From: Prevotella sp.
Lineage (GTDB): Bacteria > Bacteroidota > Bacteroidia > Bacteroidales > Dysgonomonadaceae
Assembly (NCBI GenBank): GCA_031285905.1
Contig: JAITVH010000055.1
Coordinates: 1 to 32,078, forward strand
DNA: 32,078 nucleotides
Reading direction: 5' to 3'
Shown here: piece by piece, positions 24,652 through 32,078 of the stretch
Position numbering within the stretch: position 1 is the stretch's first letter
Layout: each line of letters starts with the position of its first letter
The notes under the pieces: generated by a model
Seen by the model: the letters and a program-made list of their open reading frames with translations, nothing else
Database searches by the model: none
Told to the model about the DNA's origin: nothing
Program-made: the position numbers and the translations under genes

Positions 24652-25845
24652 TTATTCTAAGGTTTTGTCTATAATATCAGAGGCAACTTCTCTTTTTGTC
24701 TTTAACGGATAGTCTGTACGTTCCCCATTCTTATTTAAGATAGTTATCTTATTCGTATCATACTTAAATCCTGCTCCTGCATCATTCAATGAGTTCAGCA
24801 CTATATAGTCGAGATTCTTCTTTACTATCTTTTTTAGTGCGTTCGTTTCCTCATCATTTGTTTCCAGTGCAAACCCGATCAGCCGCTGACTGGTTTTCTT
24901 CATTTTACCAAGCGAAGCGGCAATGTCCTTATTCGGCACAAGGGAAATAGTCAGCAGGTCTTCCCCGCGCTTTACCTTTTCTGTATATTGTTCCGACGGG
25001 CGAAAATCGGCCACTGCCGCACAGAGTATAGCTGCATCCATTTCCGGAAAGGCTTTTACGGAGGCATTATACATCTCTTCGGCTGACTCTACATCTATCC
25101 GGGTAATATTCGGATGGTTCACTTTCAATGAAACAGGGCCGGCAACAAGTATAACCTCTGCACCCCGACGGGCACATTCTTCAGCAAGGGCAAATCCCAT
25201 TTTACCGGACGAATAGTTACCGATAAACCGCACCGGATCTATTTTCTCATACGTAGGTCCCGCTGTTATCAGTACTTTTTTTTTTGAGAGTGATTCTTCT
25301 TTCGTAAAGAAATCCTCTACTATAGATAAAATCTTCTCAGGCTCTTCCATACGCCCCTTGCCTATCAGATGGCTGGCTAGTTCACCGGCAGCAGGCTCTA
25401 TAATAATGTTTCCGTATGACTTAAGCAATTCCATATTGTGTGTAGTAGAAGGATGAGCAAACATATCCAAATCCATAGCAGGAGCTATCATTACAGGCGC
25501 TTTCATAGAAAGGTATGTAGTGATCAGCATATTATCCGCTATGCCGTTTGCCATCTTCCCTAGTGTAGAGGCCGTAGCAGGAGCCACCAGCATCAGGTCT
25601 GCCCATTGCCCCAGATCTACATGGCTATGCCATGTGCCATCGTTGGCAGTAAAGAACTCGCTCACCACAGGTTTCCCTGTAAGTGCTGACAAGGTTACGG
25701 GTGTGATAAACTCTTTTCCGGCAGGGGTGATCACTATTTGTACTTCTGCACCTGCCTTAATCAGCAGACGTGCCAATGATGCGGCCTTATAAGCTGCTAT
25801 ACTCCCGGTAATACCCAATACAATATGTTTATCTTTCAGTCTCAT
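24652..25845 (-). CDS. coaBC: CoaBC: PPC decarboxylase / PPC synthetase
   Basis: This bifunctional coenzyme A enzyme joins cysteine to 4'-phosphopantothenate (CoaB, C-terminal) and decarboxylates the product (CoaC, N-terminal flavoprotein). CoaC shows GITGSIAAYKAA, His75 in HVDL, and PAMD (122-125). CoaB shows LITAGPTYEKIDPVRFIGNYSSGKMG and AAVADFRP. In E. coli numbering the catalytic Asn125 is Asp and Cys158 is Ser here. I place the start at the ATG 25845 (397 residues): the longer frame starts with TTG inside the -7 box TATCTTTG, so it could not be translated from this promoter. The AsmA-like gene follows on the same strand. Confidence 0.95.
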   Translation of the reverse strand: MRLKDKHIVLGITGSIAAYKAASLARLLIKAGAEVQIVITPAGKEFITPVTLSALTGKPVVSEFFTANDGTWHSHVDLGQWADLMLVAPATASTLGKMANGIADNMLITTYLSMKAPVMIAPAMDLDMFAHPSTTHNMELLKSYGNIIIEPAAGELASHLIGKGRMEEPEKILSIVEDFFTKEESLSKKKVLITAGPTYEKIDPVRFIGNYSSGKMGFALAEECARRGAEVILVAGPVSLKVNHPNITRIDVESAEEMYNASVKAFPEMDAAILCAAVADFRPSEQYTEKVKRGEDLLTISLVPNKDIAASLGKMKKTSQRLIGFALETNDEETNALKKIVKKNLDYIVLNSLNDAGAGFKYDTNKITILNKNGERTDYPLKTKREVASDIIDKTLE

Positions 25846-25863
25846 AGTTTCTAATATTTTAAA

Positions 25864-25871
25864 CAAAGATA
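25864..25871 (-). promoter_or_regulatory. -7 box of coaBC
   Basis: The minus strand reads TATCTTTG (TAnnTTTG), 18 bases before the coaBC ATG, giving a very short leader. It marks the end of the right inverted repeat. No -33 TTTG is at 19-21 bases. Confidence 0.65.
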
Positions 25872-26291
25872 AAGTAAGTAAATAATAGTAATACTGTTTT
25901 TAACAAAAACCTTACAAAACTAACATTAGTTACAAGTTTGCCTTGTCTCCGCTTCGGCGATTTCCAATTCGTCGCCCTATCGGGCAGTTACAAATTACAA
26001 GTATTTTTCTTTGCGTCTTTGCGTGAGATAATTTTAACTAAAACCTGACATTAATTACAAGTTTTAGCTACACTTTGCTCCGCTGAACGATGTCTCTAGC
26101 CTGCTAGCTTAAAGCTCCTTTTTCTAGTACACTCATCATTAATTAGCTCCGCTGATTTATCAATTAGCTCCGCTGAATGTTATTTCAAAGATCGCTTCAT
26201 TGGCACATCAGCATATTTACCTCGTCTTCACTTCGGCGAACGTTGTTTGCCAATCGGCACATTGATACATTATAGATAAACTTCCTCTAAA
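25864..26291 (-). repeat. ~430-bp intergenic repeat, right inverted copy
   Basis: This is the inverted counterpart of 18931-19361, highly similar along nearly its whole length. Copy-specific differences are a duplicated CAGCGGAGCTAATT unit (about 26145-26176), ACGCAAAGACGCAAAG in place of the left copy's hairpin, and scattered substitutions. Both copies point toward the genes between them and end at the -7 box of the facing gene (tsaE or coaBC). Confidence 0.85.
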
Positions 26292-26377
26292 CTGATAACA
26301 TTATTCGATTAAAGATATTTATACTATCATTTATCCATGTTCTGGCCGATAGGGTGAGATTTTAGAATTCTTTTCTA

Positions 26378-26385
26378 TACATTTG
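26378..26385 (+). promoter_or_regulatory. -7 box of the MFS transporter gene
   Basis: TACATTTG matches TAnnTTTG, 51 bases before the ATG of the MFS gene. No -33 TTTG is at the exact distance. The remaining 26292-26436 is AT-rich with no other feature seen. Confidence 0.6.
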
Positions 26386-26436
26386 CATAGCAAAATTTTA
26401 AGCTGATAATTTATATCTCAAATATACATTTAGACT

Positions 26437-27807
26437 ATGACCGAAATATTAAGACAAAAACTAAGCGATTCCAAAACAGCCCGATGGACTGTGCTTTGCG
26501 TTGTTGCATTCACTATGTTCTGTGGTTATTACATCACCGATGTAATGGCTCCGTTGATGGATATGCTACAAGTTGAACTACATTGGAATGCTAATGAGTA
26601 CGGAATTTTTACAAGTGCATACGGATGGTTCAATGTAATGCTGTTCATGCTGATTTTGAGCGGTATGGTATTGGATAAATTAGGCGTAAGAAGGACAGGT
26701 GTTATATCCTGCGCGTTAATGATAATCGGTTGTGCGGTGAAGTATTATTCTGTGGCTAATCCTGATTTATTTACAGGAACTATTTTCGGCATAAAATCGC
26801 AGGTTATTTCGGCCAGTATCGGATTTGCCATATTCGGAGTAGGTGTCGAAACAGCAGGTATCACAGTTACTAAGGTGATTGCCCGTTGGTTTAAAGGGCA
26901 CGAAATAGCTTTAGCAATGGGTATTCAGGTTGCAGTGGCACGTATAGGGACAGGACTTGCCATAGGAACAGCTATCCCATTGGCAGATGGCTTGGGTAGC
27001 TTATCTGCTCCAATATTACTTGGGTTAGGTTTCCTTTGTATAGGCCTAATATCTTACCTTGTATTCTGTGTGATGGATAAGAAGTTGGACGCTTCTATGA
27101 AAAATATGGAGGAGGAACCGGAAGAGCCATTTAAGGTAAAAGATATATTCTCAATTATTAGTAATAAAGGATTCTGGCTTATAGCTCTTTTATGTGTATT
27201 GTTCTATTCGGCTGTATTTCCTTTCCTGAAGTATGCAACATCTTTAATGATAAATAAATACAGTGTCGATCCTAAACTTGCAGGACTTATTCCACTTATT
27301 CTTCCATTTGGAACTGTACTGTTAACTCCACTTTTTGGAGGAATATATGATAAGAAAGGGAAAGGCGCTACTATTATGGCAATAGGTGCTATTTTACTAA
27401 TAGTTGTCCATTTCTTATTTTCTCTACCATTCAATTACTGGTGGTTTGCGGCCATCCTTATGATAGTACTCGGAATTGCATTCTCTCTCGTTCCGTCTGC
27501 TATGTGGCCTTCCGTACCGAAAATAATACCACAAAATCAACTCGGAACAGCTTATGGCTTAATCTTCTGGGTACAAAATATAGGGCTTAGCGGTGTGCCG
27601 TTGCTGATTGGCTGGGTGTTGAACAAATATTGTATTATAGGAGAGAAAACAGATGCAGAAGGGAAAATCTCAACACTGTATGATTATACACTCCCTATGA
27701 TTATCTTCACCTGCTTTGGTATCCTTGCTTTATTTGTAGCATTCTTACTGAAACGCGAAGATAAGAAAAAAGGCTATGGGCTCGAAAAACCAAATATTAA
27801 GCAATAA
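26437..27807 (+). CDS. MFS transporter, MFSD1-like
   Basis: This 456-aa protein has about 12 membrane helices in two halves joined by a charged loop (KKLDASMKNMEEEPEEPFKVKDIF, quoted in part around residue 215-235). GMVLDKLGVRRTG is the MFS motif-A region after helix 2. The late segment PSVPKIIPQNQLGTAYGLIF resembles the MFSD1 branch, whose animal member exports dipeptides from lysosomes. A peptide or amino-acid substrate is therefore plausible, and the next gene is a POT peptide transporter, but the family match is from memory of motifs. The gene ends 7 bases before an intrinsic terminator. Confidence 0.85.
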   Translation: MTEILRQKLSDSKTARWTVLCVVAFTMFCGYYITDVMAPLMDMLQVELHWNANEYGIFTSAYGWFNVMLFMLILSGMVLDKLGVRRTGVISCALMIIGCAVKYYSVANPDLFTGTIFGIKSQVISASIGFAIFGVGVETAGITVTKVIARWFKGHEIALAMGIQVAVARIGTGLAIGTAIPLADGLGSLSAPILLGLGFLCIGLISYLVFCVMDKKLDASMKNMEEEPEEPFKVKDIFSIISNKGFWLIALLCVLFYSAVFPFLKYATSLMINKYSVDPKLAGLIPLILPFGTVLLTPLFGGIYDKKGKGATIMAIGAILLIVVHFLFSLPFNYWWFAAILMIVLGIAFSLVPSAMWPSVPKIIPQNQLGTAYGLIFWVQNIGLSGVPLLIGWVLNKYCIIGEKTDAEGKISTLYDYTLPMIIFTCFGILALFVAFLLKREDKKKGYGLEKPNIKQ

Positions 27808-27813
27808 AATTCA

Positions 27814-27838
27814 AAGTCCGGCTCAACCGGACTTTTTT
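27814..27838 (+). terminator. terminator filling the MFS-POT gap
   Basis: AAGTCCGG, loop CTCAA, CCGGACTT, then T4-T6: an 8-bp stem with a U tract, clearly a rho-independent terminator. It ends only about 6 bases before the POT start codon. Confidence 0.9.
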
Positions 27839-27843
27839 ATAAG

Positions 27844-29610
27844 ATGACAGAAGGAACCGAAACAATCAGTAAAAGACATCCTAAAGGCATATATCTTCTT
27901 TTCGCTACCGAAATGTGGGAGCGGTTCAGCTATTATGGTATGCGCGCCTTATTTGTCTTGTATATGACTAAAGCCTTGCTATTCGATAAAGCTGATGGAG
28001 CAAGAATATACGGGAGCTATACAGGATTGGTATATCTTACCCCGCTGATCGGTGGATATATCGCCGACCGATATTGGGGAAACAGGCGGTCTATCATCGT
28101 AGGAGGTTTGCTGATGGCAGTCGGGCAGTTTCTGATGTTCCTTTCAGGACATTATTATGAAAGTATCGATCTGGCAAAGATGCTGATGTTTACAGGGCTT
28201 GGGTTTCTTATTTTTGGTAACGGTTTCTTTAAACCCAATATCTCCACAATGGTGGGACAACTCTACAAACCCGATGATGTACGTAAAGATTCGGCATATA
28301 CCATTTTCTATATGGGGGTGAATACAGGCTCGTTCCTTGCACCTATTATCTGCGGTTTTCTTGGAGATACGGGGCATCCTGCCGATTTCAGGTGGGGCTT
28401 TCTTGCAGCTTGTATAGGTATGTTGCTGGGTGTTACTATATTTGTCCTGTTCAAAGATAAATACCTGCAAACACCTGCCGGAGAAGCTATCGGTGTTATT
28501 CCTAACAGTCTCGATGAAAAGCGGAACAACGCGGAAGCAGAGCAAACACAGCGATCTGAGCAATCACAAACCAAACAGTCGAAACTGAAAATATCCCTTA
28601 TCTGGGGGCTTGTGTGGATTGTGCTATTTGCCCTTCTTCATTTTGTGATAGATATGGATATTATCGGGGCATTCATATTTTCAATGACAGTGGCCGCCCC
28701 CGGATTTATAATATCCGATCCCTCCCTCACTCGCATAGAGCGTTCGCGTATCTGGGTGATATATATAATCGCATTCTTTGTAATCTTCTTTTGGGCGGCA
28801 TTCGAGCAGGCAGGAGCATCGCTTACCTACTTTGCCGAAGAGCAGACGAATCGTAATCTGAGCCTGTTCGACTGGACGATTCCGACATCTTATTTCCAGT
28901 CTGTCAATGCGGCTAGTATTATTATCTTCGCACCTGTATTTGTAGCCTTGTGGGCAAAACTTGGCAGGAAAGGCAAAGAACCCGCATCGCCTTACAAGCA
29001 GTCGATAGGTTTGTTCTTATTGGCAGTCGGCTATCTGGTTATCGCATTCGGCGTAAAAGGCCTTGCTCCCGGCATCAAAGTAAGCATGCTGTGGCTTGTG
29101 GGCTTGTATGTTATTCACACCTTTGGTGAATTGTGTCTGTCACCTATCGGTCTGTCTATGGTGAATAAATTGTCGCCTGTGCGCTTTGCTTCATTGCTGA
29201 TGGCTATCTGGTATCTGAGTATGGCGGCATCGAATGTGTTTGCAGGAACATTGAGCAGCTATTATCCGCAGCCTATTATAGAACTGGCAAAAGTGCAGGA
29301 CGCTGCAGAAAGTAATTCTCTGACCTTGCTTCCCGACGAATACGAGGAATCGGTATTTGAACAGGACGGTTTGAAGGTTATCCCCTTCGATAAGATTATA
29401 TTCTCAAAGATAAAAGACACAGACATGAAAGCCAGAGTACAGCAAAATCTGGAAATACAACAGATAGAAAACCCGAAAACCTTTTTCGGCTACCGTATTT
29501 CCAATCTATATGACTTCTTCATGCTGTTTGTATTTATGGCAGGTGCAGCTTCTGTTATCCTTTTCTTCCTGTCGAAAACCCTCTTGAAAATGATGCACGG
29601 GCTAAAGTAA
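27844..29610 (+). CDS. POT/PTR family proton-dependent oligopeptide transporter
   Basis: This 588-aa peptide MFS transporter carries the POT hallmarks: EMWERFSYYGMRALFVLY (the ExxERFxYY proton-coupling motif near residue 25), GGYIADRYWGNRR, NGFFKPNISTMVGQLY and FYMGVNTGSFLAPIICG. A Glu/Gln-rich loop (about 215-245) separates the halves, and ELCLSPIGLSMVNKLSP lies in the second half. An insertion of about 90 residues with charged text (SLTLLPDEYEES...) precedes the last helix, as in some bacterial DtpT-like proteins. It imports di- and tripeptides with protons. The gene follows the MFS gene across a terminator and leads into the glycosylase gene after 6 bases. Confidence 0.95.
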   Translation: MTEGTETISKRHPKGIYLLFATEMWERFSYYGMRALFVLYMTKALLFDKADGARIYGSYTGLVYLTPLIGGYIADRYWGNRRSIIVGGLLMAVGQFLMFLSGHYYESIDLAKMLMFTGLGFLIFGNGFFKPNISTMVGQLYKPDDVRKDSAYTIFYMGVNTGSFLAPIICGFLGDTGHPADFRWGFLAACIGMLLGVTIFVLFKDKYLQTPAGEAIGVIPNSLDEKRNNAEAEQTQRSEQSQTKQSKLKISLIWGLVWIVLFALLHFVIDMDIIGAFIFSMTVAAPGFIISDPSLTRIERSRIWVIYIIAFFVIFFWAAFEQAGASLTYFAEEQTNRNLSLFDWTIPTSYFQSVNAASIIIFAPVFVALWAKLGRKGKEPASPYKQSIGLFLLAVGYLVIAFGVKGLAPGIKVSMLWLVGLYVIHTFGELCLSPIGLSMVNKLSPVRFASLLMAIWYLSMAASNVFAGTLSSYYPQPIIELAKVQDAAESNSLTLLPDEYEESVFEQDGLKVIPFDKIIFSKIKDTDMKARVQQNLEIQQIENPKTFFGYRISNLYDFFMLFVFMAGAASVILFFLSKTLLKMMHGLK

Positions 29611-29616
29611 AAAGAT

Positions 29617-30117
29617 ATGTGGAAAATCAGCTTCGAGCCAATCATAGATGAGAAATGCCGGATATTGATTCTCGGTACATTGCCTAGTGAGGAATCGATG
29701 CGTAAACAAGAGCGCTACGGGCATAAGACAAACCAATTCTGGCGTTTACTGTTCGCCCTTTTCGATAAACCGCTTCCCGAAAGCTATGAAGAGAAGACCA
29801 CTATACTTGCTGAAAACAATATCGCTATATGGGATGTACTGCATTCGGCTGAAGGAAAAGGTAGTCTTGATAGTAACCTGAAGAATGAAAAGCCGAACGA
29901 CTTCAAAACCCTGTTCAAAGAGCACCCACAAATAAAATACATCTTCTTTACCAGTACAAAAGCTTCAGAATTTTATAAGAAATATGTAGGATTCGATGAT
30001 ACTAGAATATACATTACCCTGCCATCACCCAGCGCAGCGAATGCCCGAATGACTTTTGCTCAGAAATTGGAAAAATGGCAACTATTGCTTGATGCTGTCA
30101 GAGCAGTAAACGCTTGA
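29617..30117 (+). CDS. hypoxanthine-DNA glycosylase (UDG superfamily)
   Basis: This 166-aa protein belongs to the DNA-deoxyinosine glycosylase group of the uracil-DNA glycosylase fold. It has LILGTLPSEESMRKQERYGH, NQFWRLLF, NIAIWDVL, IFFTSTKASEFY and the closing LPSPSAANARM. Members excise hypoxanthine formed by adenine deamination. The gene starts 6 bases after the POT gene, so it shares that transcript, although the functions are unrelated. Its last 20 bases overlap the convergent threonine synthase gene. Confidence 0.92.
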   Translation: MWKISFEPIIDEKCRILILGTLPSEESMRKQERYGHKTNQFWRLLFALFDKPLPESYEEKTTILAENNIAIWDVLHSAEGKGSLDSNLKNEKPNDFKTLFKEHPQIKYIFFTSTKASEFYKKYVGFDDTRIYITLPSPSAANARMTFAQKLEKWQLLLDAVRAVNA

Positions 30118-31393
30118 ACTCGTTGAAGCTTTTACCCATACTTACGCTTTTCTTTTCACCTTTCATAAAGGCCTGTAGCTTCTCGGGTATGGCAACCTTT
30201 TCTCCGATAATGGATTCCACCGTTTCAAGGAATTTGGCAGGATGAGCCGTTTCCAGAAAGATTCCGGTTTCACCGGGTTGCAATCGGGCTTTCAATGCCT
30301 GATAGCCGCATGCTCCATGCGGATCGAGGAGATAACCTGTAGATACATAAGTCTCTTTTACGATCTTTCTGATCATGTCATCACTGTACCATGCTCCCGA
30401 GATATCGGTTTTTATCTTGTCTAACGATTTGTCATACAGATCGAGTACCCTTACAAAATTGCTCGGATCGCCTACATCCATTGCATTGGCAATAGTCTGT
30501 ACAGACGGACGTGGGTTATACTCACCTGTTTGCAGGTATTCGTAGAAAATATCGTTGCTGTTATTCGCTGCAATAAAACGCTTAACAGGCAATCCCATAC
30601 GTTTGGCGATCAGTCCGGCAGTGATGTTGCCGAAGTTGCCACTAGGTACACAGAAAACCACATTGTTGGCTTTTCCCTGCTTTGCGAGTTGTGCATACGC
30701 ATGGAAATAATAGAAAGCCTGTGGCAGGAATCGCGCTACGTTGATGGAGTTGGCTGATGTAAGGTTTAGCTTTTTATTCAGTTCATCATCCAGAAACGCA
30801 GTCTTTACCAATGCCTGGCAGTCGTCGAATGTACCATCCACCTCTATTGCTGTTATATTCTGTCCCAATGTGGTAAACTGGCATTCCTGTATCGCACTCA
30901 CTTTTCCTTTCGGATAAAGTACATATACATGAATACCCTCTACACCGAGAAATCCGTTTGCAACGGCACTTCCTGTATCGCCTGATGTGGCAACAAGCAC
31001 TTTTACATCTGTTTGTCCCTGTTTCTTTATGAAATAGCCTAAAAGCCGTGCCATAAAGCGCCCGCCTACATCTTTAAACGCGAGAGTAGGACCATGAAAC
31101 AGCTCGAGACTGTAGATATTATCATTCACATGTACAACAGGCGTATCGAAATTGAGTGTATCGTAAACGATCTGCTTCAATGTATCTGCTTCCACATCTT
31201 CTCCGAAGAAAGCATCGGCTACAGTATAGGCGATCTCCTGAAAGCTCATGTTACCGATATTGTCGTAGAACGATTGTGGCAATACTTTTATCTGTTCCGG
31301 CATGTAAAGCCCTTTGTCAGGTGCCAGACCTTTTACTACTGCTTCCTGTAGGCTGACTTCGGGTGCCTGTTTGTTTGTACTGTAATATTTCAT
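30098..31393 (-). CDS. thrC: threonine synthase
   Basis: ThrC is a PLP enzyme that converts O-phosphohomoserine to threonine and phosphate. The 431-aa protein has LELFHGPTLAFKDVGGRF with the PLP lysine Lys107, the same number as in E. coli, followed by ATSGDTGSAVANGF, VPSGNFGNITAG and a DPHGACGY motif. Length and motif order are normal for the short bacterial form. The gene has its own promoter with a perfect palindrome over the -33 element, so regulation is plausible. No thrA or thrB neighbour is in the window. Confidence 0.96.
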   Translation of the reverse strand: MKYYSTNKQAPEVSLQEAVVKGLAPDKGLYMPEQIKVLPQSFYDNIGNMSFQEIAYTVADAFFGEDVEADTLKQIVYDTLNFDTPVVHVNDNIYSLELFHGPTLAFKDVGGRFMARLLGYFIKKQGQTDVKVLVATSGDTGSAVANGFLGVEGIHVYVLYPKGKVSAIQECQFTTLGQNITAIEVDGTFDDCQALVKTAFLDDELNKKLNLTSANSINVARFLPQAFYYFHAYAQLAKQGKANNVVFCVPSGNFGNITAGLIAKRMGLPVKRFIAANNSNDIFYEYLQTGEYNPRPSVQTIANAMDVGDPSNFVRVLDLYDKSLDKIKTDISGAWYSDDMIRKIVKETYVSTGYLLDPHGACGYQALKARLQPGETGIFLETAHPAKFLETVESIIGEKVAIPEKLQAFMKGEKKSVSMGKSFNEFKRLLL

Positions 31394-31419
31394 ATGTGCA
31401 TATTTATACTATCGGTATG

Positions 31420-31451
31420 CAAAAATAGTAAAATGATATTGTATATACAAT
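31420..31451 (-). promoter_or_regulatory. thrC promoter
   Basis: The minus strand reads ATTG (31448-31451), 20 bases, then TATTTTTG (31420-31427), close to the Bacteroidota consensus. The -7 box ends about 26 bases before the ATG. The -33 element lies inside the palindrome at 31435-31454. Confidence 0.65.
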
Positions 31452-31454
31452 ATC
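31435..31454. promoter_or_regulatory. perfect 20-bp palindrome over the thrC -33 box
   Basis: GATATTGTATATACAATATC is a perfect 10+10 palindrome centred between 31444 and 31445. It overlaps the -33 element of thrC, a typical place for an operator, but no regulator is identified. Confidence 0.6.
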
Positions 31455-31494
31455 GCTTACATTATATCACTATAGTTGAGTGGGGTGGAGGGGG

Positions 31495-32078
31495 CTATTT
31501 GCTCATTTCCCGCGACTTGTCTCCCAGATATCCGCCATGATGCCTTTTTGCATAATCGGCAGCCGAAAATCCAATTCTTCTCATTGTACCTACTACAAGT
31601 ATATCACCTATTACGGTCATCACGGTTGTTGATGTAGTGGGGGTAAGCCCGAGACAACAAACTTCATCGGGTCGACCGGTCGTAATACATACGTCTGATT
31701 TGAGAGCCAGCAGGCTGTCGGGATCACTGGTGATAACTATAAATTTGATATTGGGTATCAGATTTTTTGCTAATGAAATGAGTTCGACAATTTCCCGTGT
31801 TTTACCAGAATTGGATATTGCCAGAACAATATCATTCTCCTGTAGAATTCCCAGATCGCCGTGTTGAGCCTCACTTGGGTGCAAGAAAACAGATGGTGTA
31901 CCCGTAGAGCTGAATGTGGTAGCAATATTCTGAGCTATCTGTCCGGCTTTTCCCATCCCGCTGGTAACGAGTTTCCCTTTTTTTACATTCACCTGTTCTA
32001 CAATAAGGTCTATCGCTCTGGTATATGCGTCACTGATCGGGATATTGAGTATGGCCGTAGCCTCCTGCTCTAATATGG
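31495..32078 (-). CDS. SIS-domain sugar-phosphate isomerase (KpsF/GutQ-like), 5'-truncated by window
   Basis: The reading frame stays open from an internal GTG at 31992 to the window edge (ILEQEATAILNIPISDAYTRA... in frame), so the true start is outside. The visible ~194 residues form one SIS domain with VTSGMGKAGQIA, HPSEAQHGDLG, ISNSGKTREI and a tail RHHGGYLGDKSREMSK. The motifs fit D-arabinose-5-phosphate isomerase, the first step of Kdo synthesis. The protein stops right after the SIS domain, with none of the CBS pair of KdsD. SIS-only enzymes of this kind are known in Bacteroides. Another phosphosugar isomerase role is possible. Confidence 0.88.
   Translation of the reverse strand, partial: ILEQEATAILNIPISDAYTRAIDLIVEQVNVKKGKLVTSGMGKAGQIAQNIATTFSSTGTPSVFLHPSEAQHGDLGILQENDIVLAISNSGKTREIVELISLAKNLIPNIKFIVITSDPDSLLALKSDVCITTGRPDEVCCLGLTPTTSTTVMTVIGDILVVGTMRRIGFSAADYAKRHHGGYLGDKSREMSK

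Noticed and set aside
18931-26291. Composite transposon bounded by insertion sequences
   Set aside because: The flanking repeats encode no transposase and show no terminal inverted repeats or target duplications; the enclosed genes are housekeeping.
1-32078. CRISPR arrays, tRNA or rRNA genes, phage or integrase genes
   Set aside because: No regularly spaced direct repeats, no cloverleaf or rRNA-like sequence, and no recombinase or phage proteins were seen in any frame.

Overview
The window looks like a chromosome segment from a Bacteroidota bacterium, probably Bacteroidales and perhaps near Dysgonomonas; the genus is a guess from protein style. The evidence is: repeated -7 boxes of the form TAnnTTTG, almost no Shine-Dalgarno sequences, a secreted tricorn-type peptidase, a CoaBC with Bacteroidota-like active-site changes, and long surface proteins whose N-termini are typical of the phylum. 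No rRNA, tRNA, CRISPR array, transposase or phage gene was seen.

Layout. 1-416: non-coding repeats and a terminator. 417-3626 (-): secreted tricorn-like S41 peptidase. 3706-12633 (-): a tightly packed run of 13 genes, nearly all of families that make, bind or hydrolyse ADP-ribose derivatives (two macrodomains, two NADAR/YbiA proteins, an ADP-ribosylglycohydrolase, KptA/Tpt1, a crystallin-J1-like protein, DUF4291). A HemN-like radical SAM protein, a GNAT-YoaP protein and two orphans are also in it. The run starts with an NrtR-type NUDIX-wHTH regulator whose NUDIX box is degenerate. Its promoter is framed by two palindromic sites, so the whole set may be an ADP-ribose-responsive regulon. A frameshifted membrane-protein gene on the opposite strand (7921-8183) sits in the only large gap. 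12842-18297 (-): two exported proteins, one of 1597 aa, ending in a terminator. 18298-19384: non-coding, with the left copy of a ~430-bp repeat. 19385-20727 (+): tsaE and a YhcC-type radical SAM gene. 20716-25845 (-): an AsmA-like giant and coaBC. 25864-26291: the inverted right copy of the ~430-bp repeat. 26437-30117 (+): MFS transporter, POT peptide transporter and hypoxanthine-DNA glycosylase. 30098-31393 (-): threonine synthase. 31495-32078 (-): a SIS-domain sugar-phosphate isomerase cut by the window edge.

How the genes may work together. In the central cluster, KptA would use NAD+ to remove RNA 2'-phosphates and release ADP-ribose cyclic phosphate. The macrodomain, NADAR and glycohydrolase proteins would process ADP-ribose esters, glycosides or phosphates, and the NUDIX regulator would sense the rising ADP-ribose. 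No classical ADP-ribosyltransferase toxin is recognisable, so the source of the modification is open. The two inverted repeats enclose the convergent tsaE-yhcC and coaBC-asmA pairs, and each ends at the -7 box of the gene it faces.
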